From Halolactibacillus halophilus (lineage in GTDB: Bacteria > Bacillota > Bacilli > Bacillales > Amphibacillaceae): a stretch of DNA of 64,000 bases. Below, one piece after another: positions 1 to 8,451 of the stretch; position 1 is the stretch's first letter; every line of letters starts with the position of its first letter. The notes below the pieces were generated by a model, which was not told where the DNA came from, ran no database searches, and worked only from the letters and a program-made list of their open reading frames with translations. A program made the position numbers and the translations under genes. The stretch covers positions 157,430 to 221,429 of the forward strand of contig NZ_FOXC01000001.1 in assembly GCF_900115605.1 (NCBI RefSeq), in the 5' to 3' direction.

Positions 1-85
1 AAATAACCGTACCATGTTTATCCTTCATCAAATAACAACCAGGCTCAGCCGGTAATACTTTTAATTTTTCTTCAATTTGACTCAT
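1..85 (-). CDS. uvrC: UvrC excinuclease subunit, N-terminal fragment cut by the window edge
   Basis: The minus strand encodes a start reading [20 protein letters not shown] followed by KDKHGTVI, then runs off the window. This is the typical UvrC opening ([12 protein letters not shown]), the start of the GIY-YIG nuclease domain that makes the 3' incision in nucleotide excision repair. The ATG at 83-85 is preceded by an AAGAGGTG ribosome binding site. B. subtilis also has uvrC just downstream of trxA; here one extra gene lies between them. Only 28 codons are visible, so integrity of the gene cannot be judged. Confidence 0.85.
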   Translation of the reverse strand, partial: MSQIEEKLKVLPAEPGCYLMKDKHGTVI

Positions 86-111
86 CACTTCACCTCTTTT
101 ACAATAACTCT

Positions 112-120
112 ATTATAGCA
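112..120 (-). promoter_or_regulatory. Extended -10 promoter for uvrC
   Basis: The minus strand reads TGCTATAAT, a consensus extended -10 box, about 27 bases before the uvrC start codon. The -35 region is poor, which is usual for extended -10 promoters. It lies just after the terminator of the upstream gene. Confidence 0.5.
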
Positions 121-133
121 CATACGTTCTCTT

Positions 134-174
134 TAAAAAAACTAAGAAGCACACCCACCTCTGTGAGTATGCCT
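134..174 (-). terminator. Intrinsic terminator after the 562-aa membrane protein gene
   Basis: On the minus strand a 12-bp stem (AGGCATACTCAC with GTGGGTGTGCTT, three G-U pairs) closes an AGAG loop and is followed by TTAGTTTTTTT. It separates the membrane protein gene from uvrC. Confidence 0.85.
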
Positions 175-201
175 CCTTTGTTGATGAATCTTATTCACCT
201 T

Positions 202-1890
202 TTATTCTTCTGTGTTCTCTTTTGGTGGTGTTTCATCTGTTTCGGTATCTTCTGATGCATCTGGGTCTGTATTTGTCGAGTTCTCTTCCACTGCTGGTTG
301 TTCCAACAGTTCAAACACACGAAATTCTAAATCTTCATTGACCGCTCCTTGGACTTCTGAACCGACACCGACAAATGGTAACCTATCACTTAATGATATA
401 TCAGCTTTATAAATCGTCCCATCAATCATAAAGTAATACACCGTATTACCTTCGACAACAACTTGAGCAATATCTTCAACACGTCCGGTTAAGGCCGTTA
501 ATTCTTCATCTGTTTCAATATCGTCAACAATACTGTCGTCACCCGTCTCACCGGTCACTTGTCTAATTAAACCATCAACCGTTTCAGCGGTTTTAACTTT
601 TTGGTAATCAACCGCATCGACTAAGGCGTATGAACGAACAAGGCCTGAATCATCTTTTAAAGATGAAATATAGTAAGGCTTATTCTCAAGACTAATGAGC
701 AGTGGAAAAGTAGAAGTAAAGCGCATTTGTTGCAAGCTACCTTCAGCTGAGTCCATTGCCGAGAATTCATCTGCGGATGTGACGGGATAATACGATGCTT
801 CTTTCGTTCGTAAATTCACTAAATAAAAGCCGATATTTGACGCGTCACGATTGACACTTGTCACACCGGTATAAAGATAAACATCATCTTGCATCGGGAT
901 ATAGTTATACCCGTTGGTTGTTTGGGTCACCCCCCGTTTTTGGAAGACACTGTTCCAAAAACCATTCACGTAAAGCCCGCGATAATTCAGTTGTTGAATC
1001 ATCAAATCGGCTGAATAAATCCGGTCAACCCAATCAGGCATATCTCCTAATGAATAAGCAGCGGTTTCTCCTGTGACTGCATCAAGGACAATCACACCAT
1101 TTGGCTCTTGTTGAGTGAAGAGAAACTTATTTTCATACGTCGTCGCAATATAATGTGGGTGTCCTTCATCATCGACTTCAAATGATGGGTTTTGGAACAT
1201 CTTGGTTGGATAGTTAAAACGCAAGTACCTTTTTACATTACGATTAAAGAGTTCTGCGTCGGAATATTTAATCCCTTCTTCAACATCTTCTACTGTCACT
1301 TCTCCAGAAACCATGTCAACCGTTAAGTAATTGGGCAATCCTTCATTACGGTTATTGAGCCACTGCATAAAACCTGCATATTTTAATGGTGTTACGCGAT
1401 AAGGTTCATTCGCAATATTGATTTGTGTATACGTTTCTGCCGGTACAAATTGAGAAACGAGCTCAGTTAAAGAGCCAATTCGGCGATCGCCTAAACGTTT
1501 GGCTGTATCGCGGTCCAGCATCGGAATTTGATCGGTTGATAACGTCGGAAAATCCGCTTCAAAATCCTTTTCTTCTACCTCAATTAACGCCGCATAGTCT
1601 TTCGCACGAAAGATGGGACCATTAAAGAGTTGCATAATAAAACTTAAACCAATAAAAATCAACACAAAACCAAACAGATAATACTTTTTACTTAATTTCC
1701 TGAGCGCTTGGGGCGAAAAGACAGAATCAGCAACGATTTCAATAAACATAGCCACTAAGATAATGACAGCCAGATAACCTCTAAAGCCGGGCGACTGAAT
1801 GTTTAGTGGCGGTAAAACGAAATAATAACTCAGTCCGATACCAAGTAAAAACAAGGCATACAGTATTATTTTAGCACGAGATTTTTTCAT
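202..1890 (-). CDS. Unidentified multi-pass membrane protein with large extracytoplasmic domain
   Basis: The protein has 562 residues. Three hydrophobic segments lie near residues 7-26, 36-56 and 70-92. They are followed by a large soluble part, predicted to be outside the cell, that is rich in aromatic and beta-prone sequence. The last 35 residues are acidic, low-complexity and rich in Thr, Asp, Glu and Ser. I do not recognise the family and see no enzyme motif. The gene sits alone between trxA and uvrC, with its own terminator on each side. A perfect inverted repeat lies 28 bases before its start and may be an operator. Two adjacent Ala-Ala-Tyr/Tyr-Ser stretches look like beta-propeller-type repeats only vaguely. 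The start ATG has an AAGGAG-type site at good spacing. Existence of the gene is sure; its function is unknown. Confidence 0.85.
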   Translation of the reverse strand: MKKSRAKIILYALFLLGIGLSYYFVLPPLNIQSPGFRGYLAVIILVAMFIEIVADSVFSPQALRKLSKKYYLFGFVLIFIGLSFIMQLFNGPIFRAKDYAALIEVEEKDFEADFPTLSTDQIPMLDRDTAKRLGDRRIGSLTELVSQFVPAETYTQINIANEPYRVTPLKYAGFMQWLNNRNEGLPNYLTVDMVSGEVTVEDVEEGIKYSDAELFNRNVKRYLRFNYPTKMFQNPSFEVDDEGHPHYIATTYENKFLFTQQEPNGVIVLDAVTGETAAYSLGDMPDWVDRIYSADLMIQQLNYRGLYVNGFWNSVFQKRGVTQTTNGYNYIPMQDDVYLYTGVTSVNRDASNIGFYLVNLRTKEASYYPVTSADEFSAMDSAEGSLQQMRFTSTFPLLISLENKPYYISSLKDDSGLVRSYALVDAVDYQKVKTAETVDGLIRQVTGETGDDSIVDDIETDEELTALTGRVEDIAQVVVEGNTVYYFMIDGTIYKADISLSDRLPFVGVGSEVQGAVNEDLEFRVFELLEQPAVEENSTNTDPDASEDTETDETPPKENTEE

Positions 1891-1917
1891 AAAAATGAGA
1901 CTCCTTCTTAAAACATG

Positions 1918-1937
1918 ATATGTAAATTGTTACATAT
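1918..1937. promoter_or_regulatory. Inverted repeat, candidate operator (PadR-like spacing)
   Basis: The sequence ATATGTAA-ATTG-TTACATAT is a perfect 8+4+8 inverted repeat, 28-47 bases before the membrane protein start. It contains ATGT-N8-ACAT, the spacing described for PadR-family operators. No regulator gene is adjacent, so the assignment is only a guess from the motif. Confidence 0.45.
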
Positions 1938-1980
1938 TCAGCATATCACAAGGACAAGTTAAAAACAAAAATAACCCACT

Positions 1981-2010
1981 AAAAAAAGGAGCCGGAAGGC
2001 TCCTTTTTTA
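1981..2010. terminator. Bidirectional terminator after trxA
   Basis: The hairpin GGAGCC-GGAA-GGCTCC is flanked by A-run and T-run on both sides, and directly follows the trxA stop codon on the minus strand. Confidence 0.9.
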
Positions 2011-2013
2011 ATC

Positions 2014-2328
2014 TTATGCGTGATGGTTAATACGTGCTTCTAATGCTTCTTTTGGTTGGAATCCAACAACTTGGTCAACGACTTCTCCGTCTTTAAAGAA
2101 TAGTAATGTCGGAATACTCATCACACCATATTGACCTGCCGTTTGTTGGTTTTCATCAACATTTAATTTTGCGATTGTTACTTTATCAGCCATTTCATCA
2201 GAAATTTCTTCTAATACAGGTCCGATCATTTTACAAGGTCCGCACCATGGTGCCCAGAAGTCTACTAATACTAATCCTTTTGCTGTTTGTTCTTTGAATG
2301 ATTGATCTGTTACTTTTACAGTTGCCAT
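2014..2328 (-). CDS. trxA: Thioredoxin
   Basis: A 104-residue protein with the redox motif WCGPC at residues 28-32, in the setting [13 protein letters not shown]. It also has the conserved cis-proline region ([11 protein letters not shown]) near residues 71-81. It is the cytoplasmic dithiol reductant for ribonucleotide reductase, methionine sulfoxide reductases and other targets. Length and motifs match B. subtilis TrxA. An AGGAGG site precedes the ATG. The gene follows mutS2 with about 90 bases between them and has its own terminator. A candidate promoter (TTGGCA, 17 bases, AACAAT) lies in that gap but is weak. In B. subtilis etfA precedes trxA; the etf genes are not found here. Confidence 0.97.
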   Translation of the reverse strand: MATVKVTDQSFKEQTAKGLVLVDFWAPWCGPCKMIGPVLEEISDEMADKVTIAKLNVDENQQTAGQYGVMSIPTLLFFKDGEVVDQVVGFQPKEALEARINHHA

Positions 2329-2421
2329 TATATAATTCCTCCTAAAAAATTGTTCTCAATGATTTCTACAATGCCAAGTATACCACCCAGGGGTTTTTTT
2401 TGGCTAGTGTTCTGCTCACAC

Positions 2422-4764
2422 TTACTTAAACTCAAAAATCGTGACGCCACTGCCGCCTTCTTGCGCACTTCCGGCGGTTGCGGATTTAATATGGCGGTGA
2501 CGTTTAGCGTATTCTTGTACACCTTTTCTTAAAGCGCCTGTCCCTTTACCATGAATAATTGTCACTCGCGGATAACCTTGAAGTAAAGCGTCATCGATAT
2601 ATTTTTCTAATTGTTGCAGTGCATCTTCATATCGTTCTCCGCGCAAATCTAACTCCGGCTTGGTATGAGAGCCTTTATTTTTAACAGTCGCAACTGGTCT
2701 TGTCACTGTTTCTTTTTTTGGCGCTAACTTTTCAAGTTGATTTTTCTTCACCTTTATTTTCATCATACCGACTTGTACTTGAAATTCTTTATCTGAAATT
2801 TCTTCAACAATCGTTCCGTTCTGATTAAGCGTGACTAAATGTACATCATCTCCAACTGCTAACGTTTCTGCTTTTACTTTCTTCTCTACTTGTTTTTGTT
2901 GTTTTTTCGTTAAGGTTGGCTTTGCTTCATCGAAAAGTTTACGCGCTTCAATCCACTCATGTTCTTTTAATTCATGCTGGTTTTTCATCTCACGCATCGT
3001 TTGAACAACAGCTTCTGCTTCCACTCGTGCTTTTTCAACCGCTTTCTCAGCCTTTTGTTCAGCTTTTTCAAGCAAGCGGTCCCGTTCTTGTGCAAACTCA
3101 TGCCACTTCCGTTCTAAATCGCGCTTCAATTCTGCCGCTTCTTCAACATACGTTTCTGCTTTTAAATAGTCATCTTCTGCTTGACGTCTCGCTGTGTCAA
3201 GAGAAGCAATCATATGGTCCACACTCTTTGTATCTGTGCCAATTAATTCTTTGGCATTAAGGATCAACGATTCGTCTAGTCCCAGACGACGAGAAATATC
3301 AAAAGCATTACTACGACCTGGTATCCCAATTAATAACCGGTAAGTTGGTCGTAAGGTTTCAACGTTAAATTCCACTGACGCATTAATAACCCCATCACGG
3401 TTATAGCCATACGCTTTTAATTCAGGGTAGTGGGTTGTCGCAATAACCCGTGCTTTTCTTTCAACAACTTCATCTAAAATCGCCATCGCAAGAGCTGCCC
3501 CTTCTTGCGGGTCTGTTCCTGCCCCTAACTCATCAAATAACACTAAGGTCTTGTCATTAACGTGCGCAAGAATATCAACGATGTTCGTCATATGTGAAGA
3601 AAAGGTACTTAAGCTTTGTTCAATTGACTGTTCATCACCAATATCCGCAAACACATCTTCAAACACTGCGAGTTCACAACCATCTTGGGCCGGAACTTGC
3701 AAGCCTGATTGAGCCATTAGTGTGAGTAAACCGACCAGTTTTAATGTGACGGTTTTACCACCCGTGTTCGGTCCAGTTATGACAATCGCATGATAATCAT
3801 CACCAAGTGCAACGTCATTGGCGACCACTTCGTCATCTGTTAAGAGTGGATGACGGGCTTGTTTCATCTCAATCACACCACGGTCATTCATTTCAGGCAT
3901 CGCCGCATGCATCGTTTGTGATAATTTACCCCGTGCAAAGATAAAATCTAAACCACTTAACACATCAATATTATGTCTTAAAGCCACATGTTCTTCGGCA
4001 ATTTTTAGTGATAACGCTTTTAAGATTTTTTCGATTTCCACCTGTTCTTTTGCCCGAGCTTCTGATAATTGATTGTTCACTTCAACCACGCCTTGAGGTT
4101 CCATAAATAAGGTTTGCCCTGAGGCTGATTGATCATGGACAATTCCACCAATCGCTTGACGATATTCTTGTTTAACCGGAAGGACATAACGGTCGTTACG
4201 AATGGTCACAATCGCATCAGACAACATATTCGACTTCGTGCGAGTCAATGTTTCAAGCCGTTCTCTAATTCTTGATTCACTTGTTCTAATCTTCGTCCGA
4301 ATCTGACGCAGGACATCTGAGGCTGCATCCATCACGTGCCCGTGTTCATCAATACACGACTTAATTTCTCGTTCAAGTTGTGAAAGTGGTTCAAGTTCTT
4401 CCGTTAGTGCCCGAATCAGTGGGGCTTCTGGTTCTTCCATTTGATCCATAAAGCGTTTAATATTTTTTGTTCCGTATAACGTGCTCTGTACTTGCAGACA
4501 CTCACCCGCACTTAATATCCCACCAATTTCTGCTCGTTTTACAGCCGGGCGAATATCACTTACCCCGCCAAAGGGGAGTGTTTGATTTAAGCGTAAGATT
4601 TGAACTGCCTGATCGGTTTCTGCTTGTAAGTGCAAGACCGTTTCAAGGTCTGTTTTTGGTTTTATTGTTTTTGCGAGTGTTTTACCGAGTGATGTATCAG
4701 CTTTCTCTATTAACTTATCGATAATTTTATTAAACTCTAACACCCGAAATATTCTTTCATTCAT
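2422..4764 (-). CDS. mutS2: Endonuclease MutS2 (Smr-domain MutS homologue)
   Basis: This 780-residue protein has the MutS-type ATPase core with Walker A GPNTGGKT near residue 330 and Walker B-type [12 protein letters not shown] near residue 407. A long coiled-coil rich in Glu, Lys and Ala follows (about 515-630). The C-terminal Smr nuclease domain carries [11 protein letters not shown] and HGKGTGALR. It lacks the mismatch-recognition domain of MutS. MutS2 suppresses recombination and, in B. subtilis, helps rescue collided ribosomes. The length matches the family (about 785). It is ten bases from polX upstream, giving the block zapA-cvpA-polX-mutS2 as in B. subtilis. Confidence 0.96.
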   Translation of the reverse strand: MNERIFRVLEFNKIIDKLIEKADTSLGKTLAKTIKPKTDLETVLHLQAETDQAVQILRLNQTLPFGGVSDIRPAVKRAEIGGILSAGECLQVQSTLYGTKNIKRFMDQMEEPEAPLIRALTEELEPLSQLEREIKSCIDEHGHVMDAASDVLRQIRTKIRTSESRIRERLETLTRTKSNMLSDAIVTIRNDRYVLPVKQEYRQAIGGIVHDQSASGQTLFMEPQGVVEVNNQLSEARAKEQVEIEKILKALSLKIAEEHVALRHNIDVLSGLDFIFARGKLSQTMHAAMPEMNDRGVIEMKQARHPLLTDDEVVANDVALGDDYHAIVITGPNTGGKTVTLKLVGLLTLMAQSGLQVPAQDGCELAVFEDVFADIGDEQSIEQSLSTFSSHMTNIVDILAHVNDKTLVLFDELGAGTDPQEGAALAMAILDEVVERKARVIATTHYPELKAYGYNRDGVINASVEFNVETLRPTYRLLIGIPGRSNAFDISRRLGLDESLILNAKELIGTDTKSVDHMIASLDTARRQAEDDYLKAETYVEEAAELKRDLERKWHEFAQERDRLLEKAEQKAEKAVEKARVEAEAVVQTMREMKNQHELKEHEWIEARKLFDEAKPTLTKKQQKQVEKKVKAETLAVGDDVHLVTLNQNGTIVEEISDKEFQVQVGMMKIKVKKNQLEKLAPKKETVTRPVATVKNKGSHTKPELDLRGERYEDALQQLEKYIDDALLQGYPRVTIIHGKGTGALRKGVQEYAKRHRHIKSATAGSAQEGGSGVTIFEFK

Positions 4765-4773
4765 CGAATCACC

Positions 4774-6507
4774 TTATTCTTGTTTTTTCTTCCAAAATGC
4801 TTGCAGTTCTTCTAATGTCCACGTATTAACGACCGTTTCTTTTTTCAACCAACCACGTCTCGCAACACCTACGCCTTCTTTCATAAACTCAAGCGTTTCT
4901 TTACTATGGGCATCGGTATTGATTGTCACCTTCACATCATGGTCTTGGCATACTTTAATCCAATCACTATTTAAATCAAAGCGTTTTGGATTGGCATTAA
5001 GTTCTAATATTGTATGTGTTTCCTTCGCTTTTTGAATCAATTGTTCCATATTCACCTTATACCCGTCTCGCTTACCAATAATGCGTCCAGTCGGGTGTGC
5101 GATATGTTTGACGTATGGATTCTCCATCGCATTAAACAAACGTGTCATGATCTCTTCTTCTGTCTGACTAAACGAGGAATGAATTGCCCCGATGACATAG
5201 TCAAGCCCTTGTAAGAAATCATCCTCAAAGTCAAGCGAACCATCTGGTAAAATATCCATCTCCACGCCAGCTAGTATCGTAAGATCTGGAAACAGTTGTC
5301 TTACTCGTTCAATCTCTTCGCGTTGTTCTCTTAAGCGGGCTTCATTTAAACCATTTGCGACGCGTAAGAATTTTGAGTGGTCAGTAATCGCAATATATGC
5401 ATAACCTTTATCACGAGCAAACCGAGCCATCTCCTCAATCGACTGGGCACCATCACTCCAGGTTGTGTGCATGTGTAAGTCGCCTTTGATCTCATCAAGT
5501 GTTACGAGTGGATATGGCTGTTTAAATGCCTCAATCTCACCTTTTGCTTCTCTTACCTCAGGTGGAATCTCATATAAGTTAAAATGGTTAAAAAAAGCTG
5601 CTTCTGACTCAAAAGTTGTTACTTCTCCTGTTTTAACATTTTCAACCCCATATTCACTGATCTTTTCACCCCGGGTTTTAGCAAGCTGACGCATGGCCAC
5701 GTTATGATCCTTTGAACCCGTAAAATGGTGGAGCGTTGTCGCAAATGCATCATCGCGAATCATGCGAAAATCGACACTCACGTCGTAATGATCTTGAATA
5801 ATAACCGATACTTTTGTATCTCCACTCGCAATCACTTCTTTTATATCCGCTAACTGAAGCAAGTGTTCTTTAACAACTTGTGGTTGGTCTGTTGCGATAA
5901 TAAAATCTAAGTCTTTCACCGTCTCGCGCATTCGGCGCATACTGCCAGCGATACTAAACCGTTTAACACCGTTCATTGAGCTTAGAGCAGTTTCAATCTT
6001 ATGTCGTACCCCGCGAACGGCATCAAATGGCAACCTGTCAGGTTGAACGTTTAACTTTAAAAGTCCCACTAAGATTTTTTCTTCTGACTTTTTACCAAAG
6101 CCTTTTAAATCAGCGACCTGATGATTTTCACAAGCCATTTGTAAATCGGCTTCATTCTCGATTTTTAGCTCTTGATAGAGCTTCGCTAACTTCTTACCAC
6201 CAAGACCTGGTATATCAAGTAATGGGATCAATCCCTCTGGTACTTCTTGTTTTAATACGTTGAGGGTTTCAGATTCCCCGCTATTTAAAAATTCCGTAAT
6301 CACGCCCTGTGTCCCTTTACCAATCCCTTTAATTGATGACCAATCATCAATCTCACTCAAAGCTCTGGTGTCTGTCTCTAAGGCTTGGGCAGCTTTTCTG
6401 TAAGCCGAAATTTTAAATGAGTTTTCTCCTTTTAGTTCTAAATAAATTGCAATCTCTTCAAGTAAATGAATAATGTCTTTTTTATTTATTGCTTCTTTAT
6501 TTGTCAT
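4774..6507 (-). CDS. polX: Family X DNA polymerase with PHP domain
   Basis: The N-terminal half holds helix-hairpin-helix repeats and the Pol X palm, with metal-binding DLDFI and VSVDF motifs. The C-terminal half is a PHP phosphoesterase domain beginning DLHMHTTWSDG, with the later EVDMDIL-like and NTDAHS metal ligands. The enzyme fills gaps in base excision repair and has 3'-5' exonuclease activity from PHP. I place the start at the ATG giving MTNKEAINKK, because AGGAGGTG lies six bases before it. A GTG nine bases upstream overlaps that ribosome site and is unlikely. The resulting length, 577 residues, fits the family (about 570). Confidence 0.95.
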   Translation of the reverse strand: MTNKEAINKKDIIHLLEEIAIYLELKGENSFKISAYRKAAQALETDTRALSEIDDWSSIKGIGKGTQGVITEFLNSGESETLNVLKQEVPEGLIPLLDIPGLGGKKLAKLYQELKIENEADLQMACENHQVADLKGFGKKSEEKILVGLLKLNVQPDRLPFDAVRGVRHKIETALSSMNGVKRFSIAGSMRRMRETVKDLDFIIATDQPQVVKEHLLQLADIKEVIASGDTKVSVIIQDHYDVSVDFRMIRDDAFATTLHHFTGSKDHNVAMRQLAKTRGEKISEYGVENVKTGEVTTFESEAAFFNHFNLYEIPPEVREAKGEIEAFKQPYPLVTLDEIKGDLHMHTTWSDGAQSIEEMARFARDKGYAYIAITDHSKFLRVANGLNEARLREQREEIERVRQLFPDLTILAGVEMDILPDGSLDFEDDFLQGLDYVIGAIHSSFSQTEEEIMTRLFNAMENPYVKHIAHPTGRIIGKRDGYKVNMEQLIQKAKETHTILELNANPKRFDLNSDWIKVCQDHDVKVTINTDAHSKETLEFMKEGVGVARRGWLKKETVVNTWTLEELQAFWKKKQE

Positions 6508-6533
6508 TACAAGCACCTCCTATTCGTAAGGAA

Positions 6534-6560
6534 AGACCCTTGCACAAAATACAAGGGTCT
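6534..6560 (-). terminator. Hairpin between cvpA and polX, weak terminator or attenuator
   Basis: AGACCCTTG and CAAGGGTCT form a perfect 9-bp stem with a 9-base loop. On the minus strand it is followed only by TTTCCTTAC, so the U-tract is poor. It may reduce read-through from cvpA into polX. Confidence 0.5.
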
Positions 6561-6578
6561 GTCATCGTTATTCATCCA

Positions 6579-7103
6579 TTAAAACCATAAAGTCATGATA
6601 CGATTTGAGAAAATCGGGGTCTGTTCAATCATAAACCGAGCAACGTTTGATTCGGCAATCATCGCTTGTATTTGTTCTACAGGTAATAACGATAAAACAA
6701 ACACAAAAATAAACAAGACTAAGTATTGTTCAAAAAAACCAAACACGGCACCTAGTCCTTTATTTGCGACATTAAGAAGTGGCAGTTCGGCAACAAAATC
6801 AAGCATCGCGGTAATAATTGATAAAATAATTTTGGTGACAAAAAATAAAACAACAAAAGCAATCATATAGTAATAGGCTGCCTCTAAATTAAACGTTGCT
6901 TCAAAAAATGCCCACGTCTCCCCTTCAAGAGGAGGATACGGAATATACATTTCTAACATGTTACCAAACGCTTTGTAAAAACGCGATGCAACAATAAACG
7001 CAATAAAGAAGCTAACAAAATGAAACACTTGGACAATTAAGCCCCGCTTCATTCCGCGTAAAATACCAAAAATTAGTAGTAACAATAATATTAAATCCAT
7101 CAT
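6579..7103 (-). CDS. CvpA family membrane protein (YshB-like)
   Basis: A 174-residue protein with four hydrophobic segments, near residues 2-20, 26-45, 77-105 and 118-145. It begins MMDLILLLLLIFGILRG, the usual CvpA opening with the conserved RG(x)KRG just after the first helix. CvpA relatives were named for colicin V production, and their biochemical role is unsettled. The position between zapA and polX is the same as B. subtilis yshB. An AAGAGGA site precedes the start. The spacing to zapA is only seven bases, so the two are co-transcribed. Confidence 0.9.
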   Translation of the reverse strand: MMDLILLLLLIFGILRGMKRGLIVQVFHFVSFFIAFIVASRFYKAFGNMLEMYIPYPPLEGETWAFFEATFNLEAAYYYMIAFVVLFFVTKIILSIITAMLDFVAELPLLNVANKGLGAVFGFFEQYLVLFIFVFVLSLLPVEQIQAMIAESNVARFMIEQTPIFSNRIMTLWF

Positions 7104-7110
7104 GTTCGTT

Positions 7111-7371
7111 TTAGTCCTCTTTCTTATTCAGTTTTTGTTCAAGGGCATCATAGGCTTCTTTTAACTTTAAATAATCATTCATCGTATTCACGGCTGTTAA
7201 AACAGCTAACCGTGTCGTATCTAAACTTTTATTTGCTTGATAGATTTCACGCATTTTATCATCCACAACACTTGCAATCATGCGCATATGATGAAGATCT
7301 TCATCACCGACAAGTGTGTAATTTTTACCATATATATCGACGTTGGCACGTGTCTTTTTCACCTGGGTCAC
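7111..7371 (-). CDS. zapA: Cell division protein ZapA
   Basis: An 86-residue protein with the ZapA fold: an N-terminal beta part with NVDIYGKNYTLVG, then a long helix ending in EQKLNKKED. ZapA bundles FtsZ filaments at the septum. The start is a GTG, preceded by AAAGGGGG at suitable distance; a second in-frame GTG three codons later is possible. Length equals B. subtilis ZapA (85). It starts the operon zapA-cvpA-polX-mutS2, divergent from rnhC, exactly as in B. subtilis. Confidence 0.92.
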   Translation of the reverse strand: MTQVKKTRANVDIYGKNYTLVGDEDLHHMRMIASVVDDKMREIYQANKSLDTTRLAVLTAVNTMNDYLKLKEAYDALEQKLNKKED

Positions 7372-7455
7372 CTGTATACCCCCTTTAATAAAATCCTAAT
7401 ATTTATCTTAACATGAAGTGTGTGATTTAGGAAACTATTCTATCGCTATTTTCTC

Positions 7456-7464
7456 TGATATAAT
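7456..7464 (+). promoter_or_regulatory. Extended -10 promoter of rnhC
   Basis: TGATATAAT is a consensus extended -10 box ending 29 bases before the rnhC start. The -35 (TATTCT at 17 bases) is weak. Confidence 0.6.
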
Positions 7465-7493
7465 GACACCATACCAATGAAAGAGGAGTGCTT

Positions 7494-8426
7494 ATGGGAC
7501 ATATTGTACACTATGTATCTGATGATACGTTAAAAGAAATGACCACTTATTATCAACCTTATCAAACGAAAACACCTCAACATGCAGTGTTTCAAGCAAA
7601 GAAAAATGGCGTGACCATTACTGGCTATCGCTCAAAAAAAGTTATGTTTCAAGGGCAAAACCCAGAAGTAGAAGCGGGTCGCTGGGAGGCTTTAAAAGCG
7701 GCTAAAGGTTCAACAAAAAAGACCGTCAATCAACACGATTATATGCCAAATGCGTCACTCTACAACCAAAATACGATCGGCTCCGACGAGACCGGAACAG
7801 GAGACTATTTCGGGCCAATCACCGTATGTAGTTGTTATGTCACGAATGAACAGATTCCCTTGCTAAAAGAACTCGGCGTAAAAGACTCGAAAAACTTGAC
7901 CGATGAAACAATTCAGTCATTAGCCAAAACGATTTTACAATTAAAGATTCCGTATTCGCTTGTGATTTTACATAATGAAAAATATAATCGCCTGCAGAAA
8001 AAAGGTTGGTCCCAGGGCAAGATGAAGACGATGCTGCATCATGTGGCAATCACAAAATTGCTTAAAAAAATCGCACCGACTAAGCCAGATGGGATTATTA
8101 TTGATCAATTTGCGACACCGAATGTCTACATCAATCATTTACAATCTGAAGGAAAAACCTTACCAGCCAGTACGTACTTTGTCACAAAAGCGGAATCTCA
8201 TGCCATCAGCGTTGCTTGTGCGTCTATATTAGCGCGTTATAGCTTTGTGAAGGAAATGGATAAGCTTAGTAAAACAGCTGGTTTTACGTTACCTAAAGGA
8301 GCATCGAGTAAAGTTGACCAAGCCGCAAGTTATCTTGTAAAAAAACAAGGGTATGCTTGCCTCGATCAATTCGCAAAAGTACACTTTAAAAACACAGAAA
8401 AAATAGCGACTTACTTGAGAAAATAA
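7494..8426 (+). CDS. rnhC: Ribonuclease HIII
   Basis: A type 2 RNase H that cleaves the RNA strand of RNA-DNA hybrids. The DEDD active site begins in GSDETGTGDYFGPI near residue 95, in which Asp and Glu are adjacent. Later come the KDSK and IIDQFA motifs. The N-terminal 80 residues form the TBP-like substrate-binding domain that marks HIII. I choose the ATG at 7494 (MGHIVHYV), five bases after GAGGAG; a GTG six bases earlier overlaps that site. The length of 310 residues matches B. subtilis RnhC (313). It is divergent from zapA. Confidence 0.95.
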   Translation: MGHIVHYVSDDTLKEMTTYYQPYQTKTPQHAVFQAKKNGVTITGYRSKKVMFQGQNPEVEAGRWEALKAAKGSTKKTVNQHDYMPNASLYNQNTIGSDETGTGDYFGPITVCSCYVTNEQIPLLKELGVKDSKNLTDETIQSLAKTILQLKIPYSLVILHNEKYNRLQKKGWSQGKMKTMLHHVAITKLLKKIAPTKPDGIIIDQFATPNVYINHLQSEGKTLPASTYFVTKAESHAISVACASILARYSFVKEMDKLSKTAGFTLPKGASSKVDQAASYLVKKQGYACLDQFAKVHFKNTEKIATYLRK

Positions 8427-8440
8427 GTCGCTATTTTTCT
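8400..8440. terminator. Bidirectional terminator between rnhC and pheT
   Basis: AAATAGCGACTTA pairs with TAAGTCGCTATTT, with a short loop. A T-run follows on the plus strand and an A/T-rich run on the minus strand, so it can serve the convergent rnhC and pheT. Confidence 0.88.
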
Positions 8441-8451
8441 TTATTTCATTT

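Noticed and set aside
6507..6516. Longer polX, rnhC and thrS starts at GTG codons
   Set aside because: In each case the GTG is part of the ribosome binding site (AGGAGGTG or GGAGTG), and the next in-frame ATG has standard spacing.
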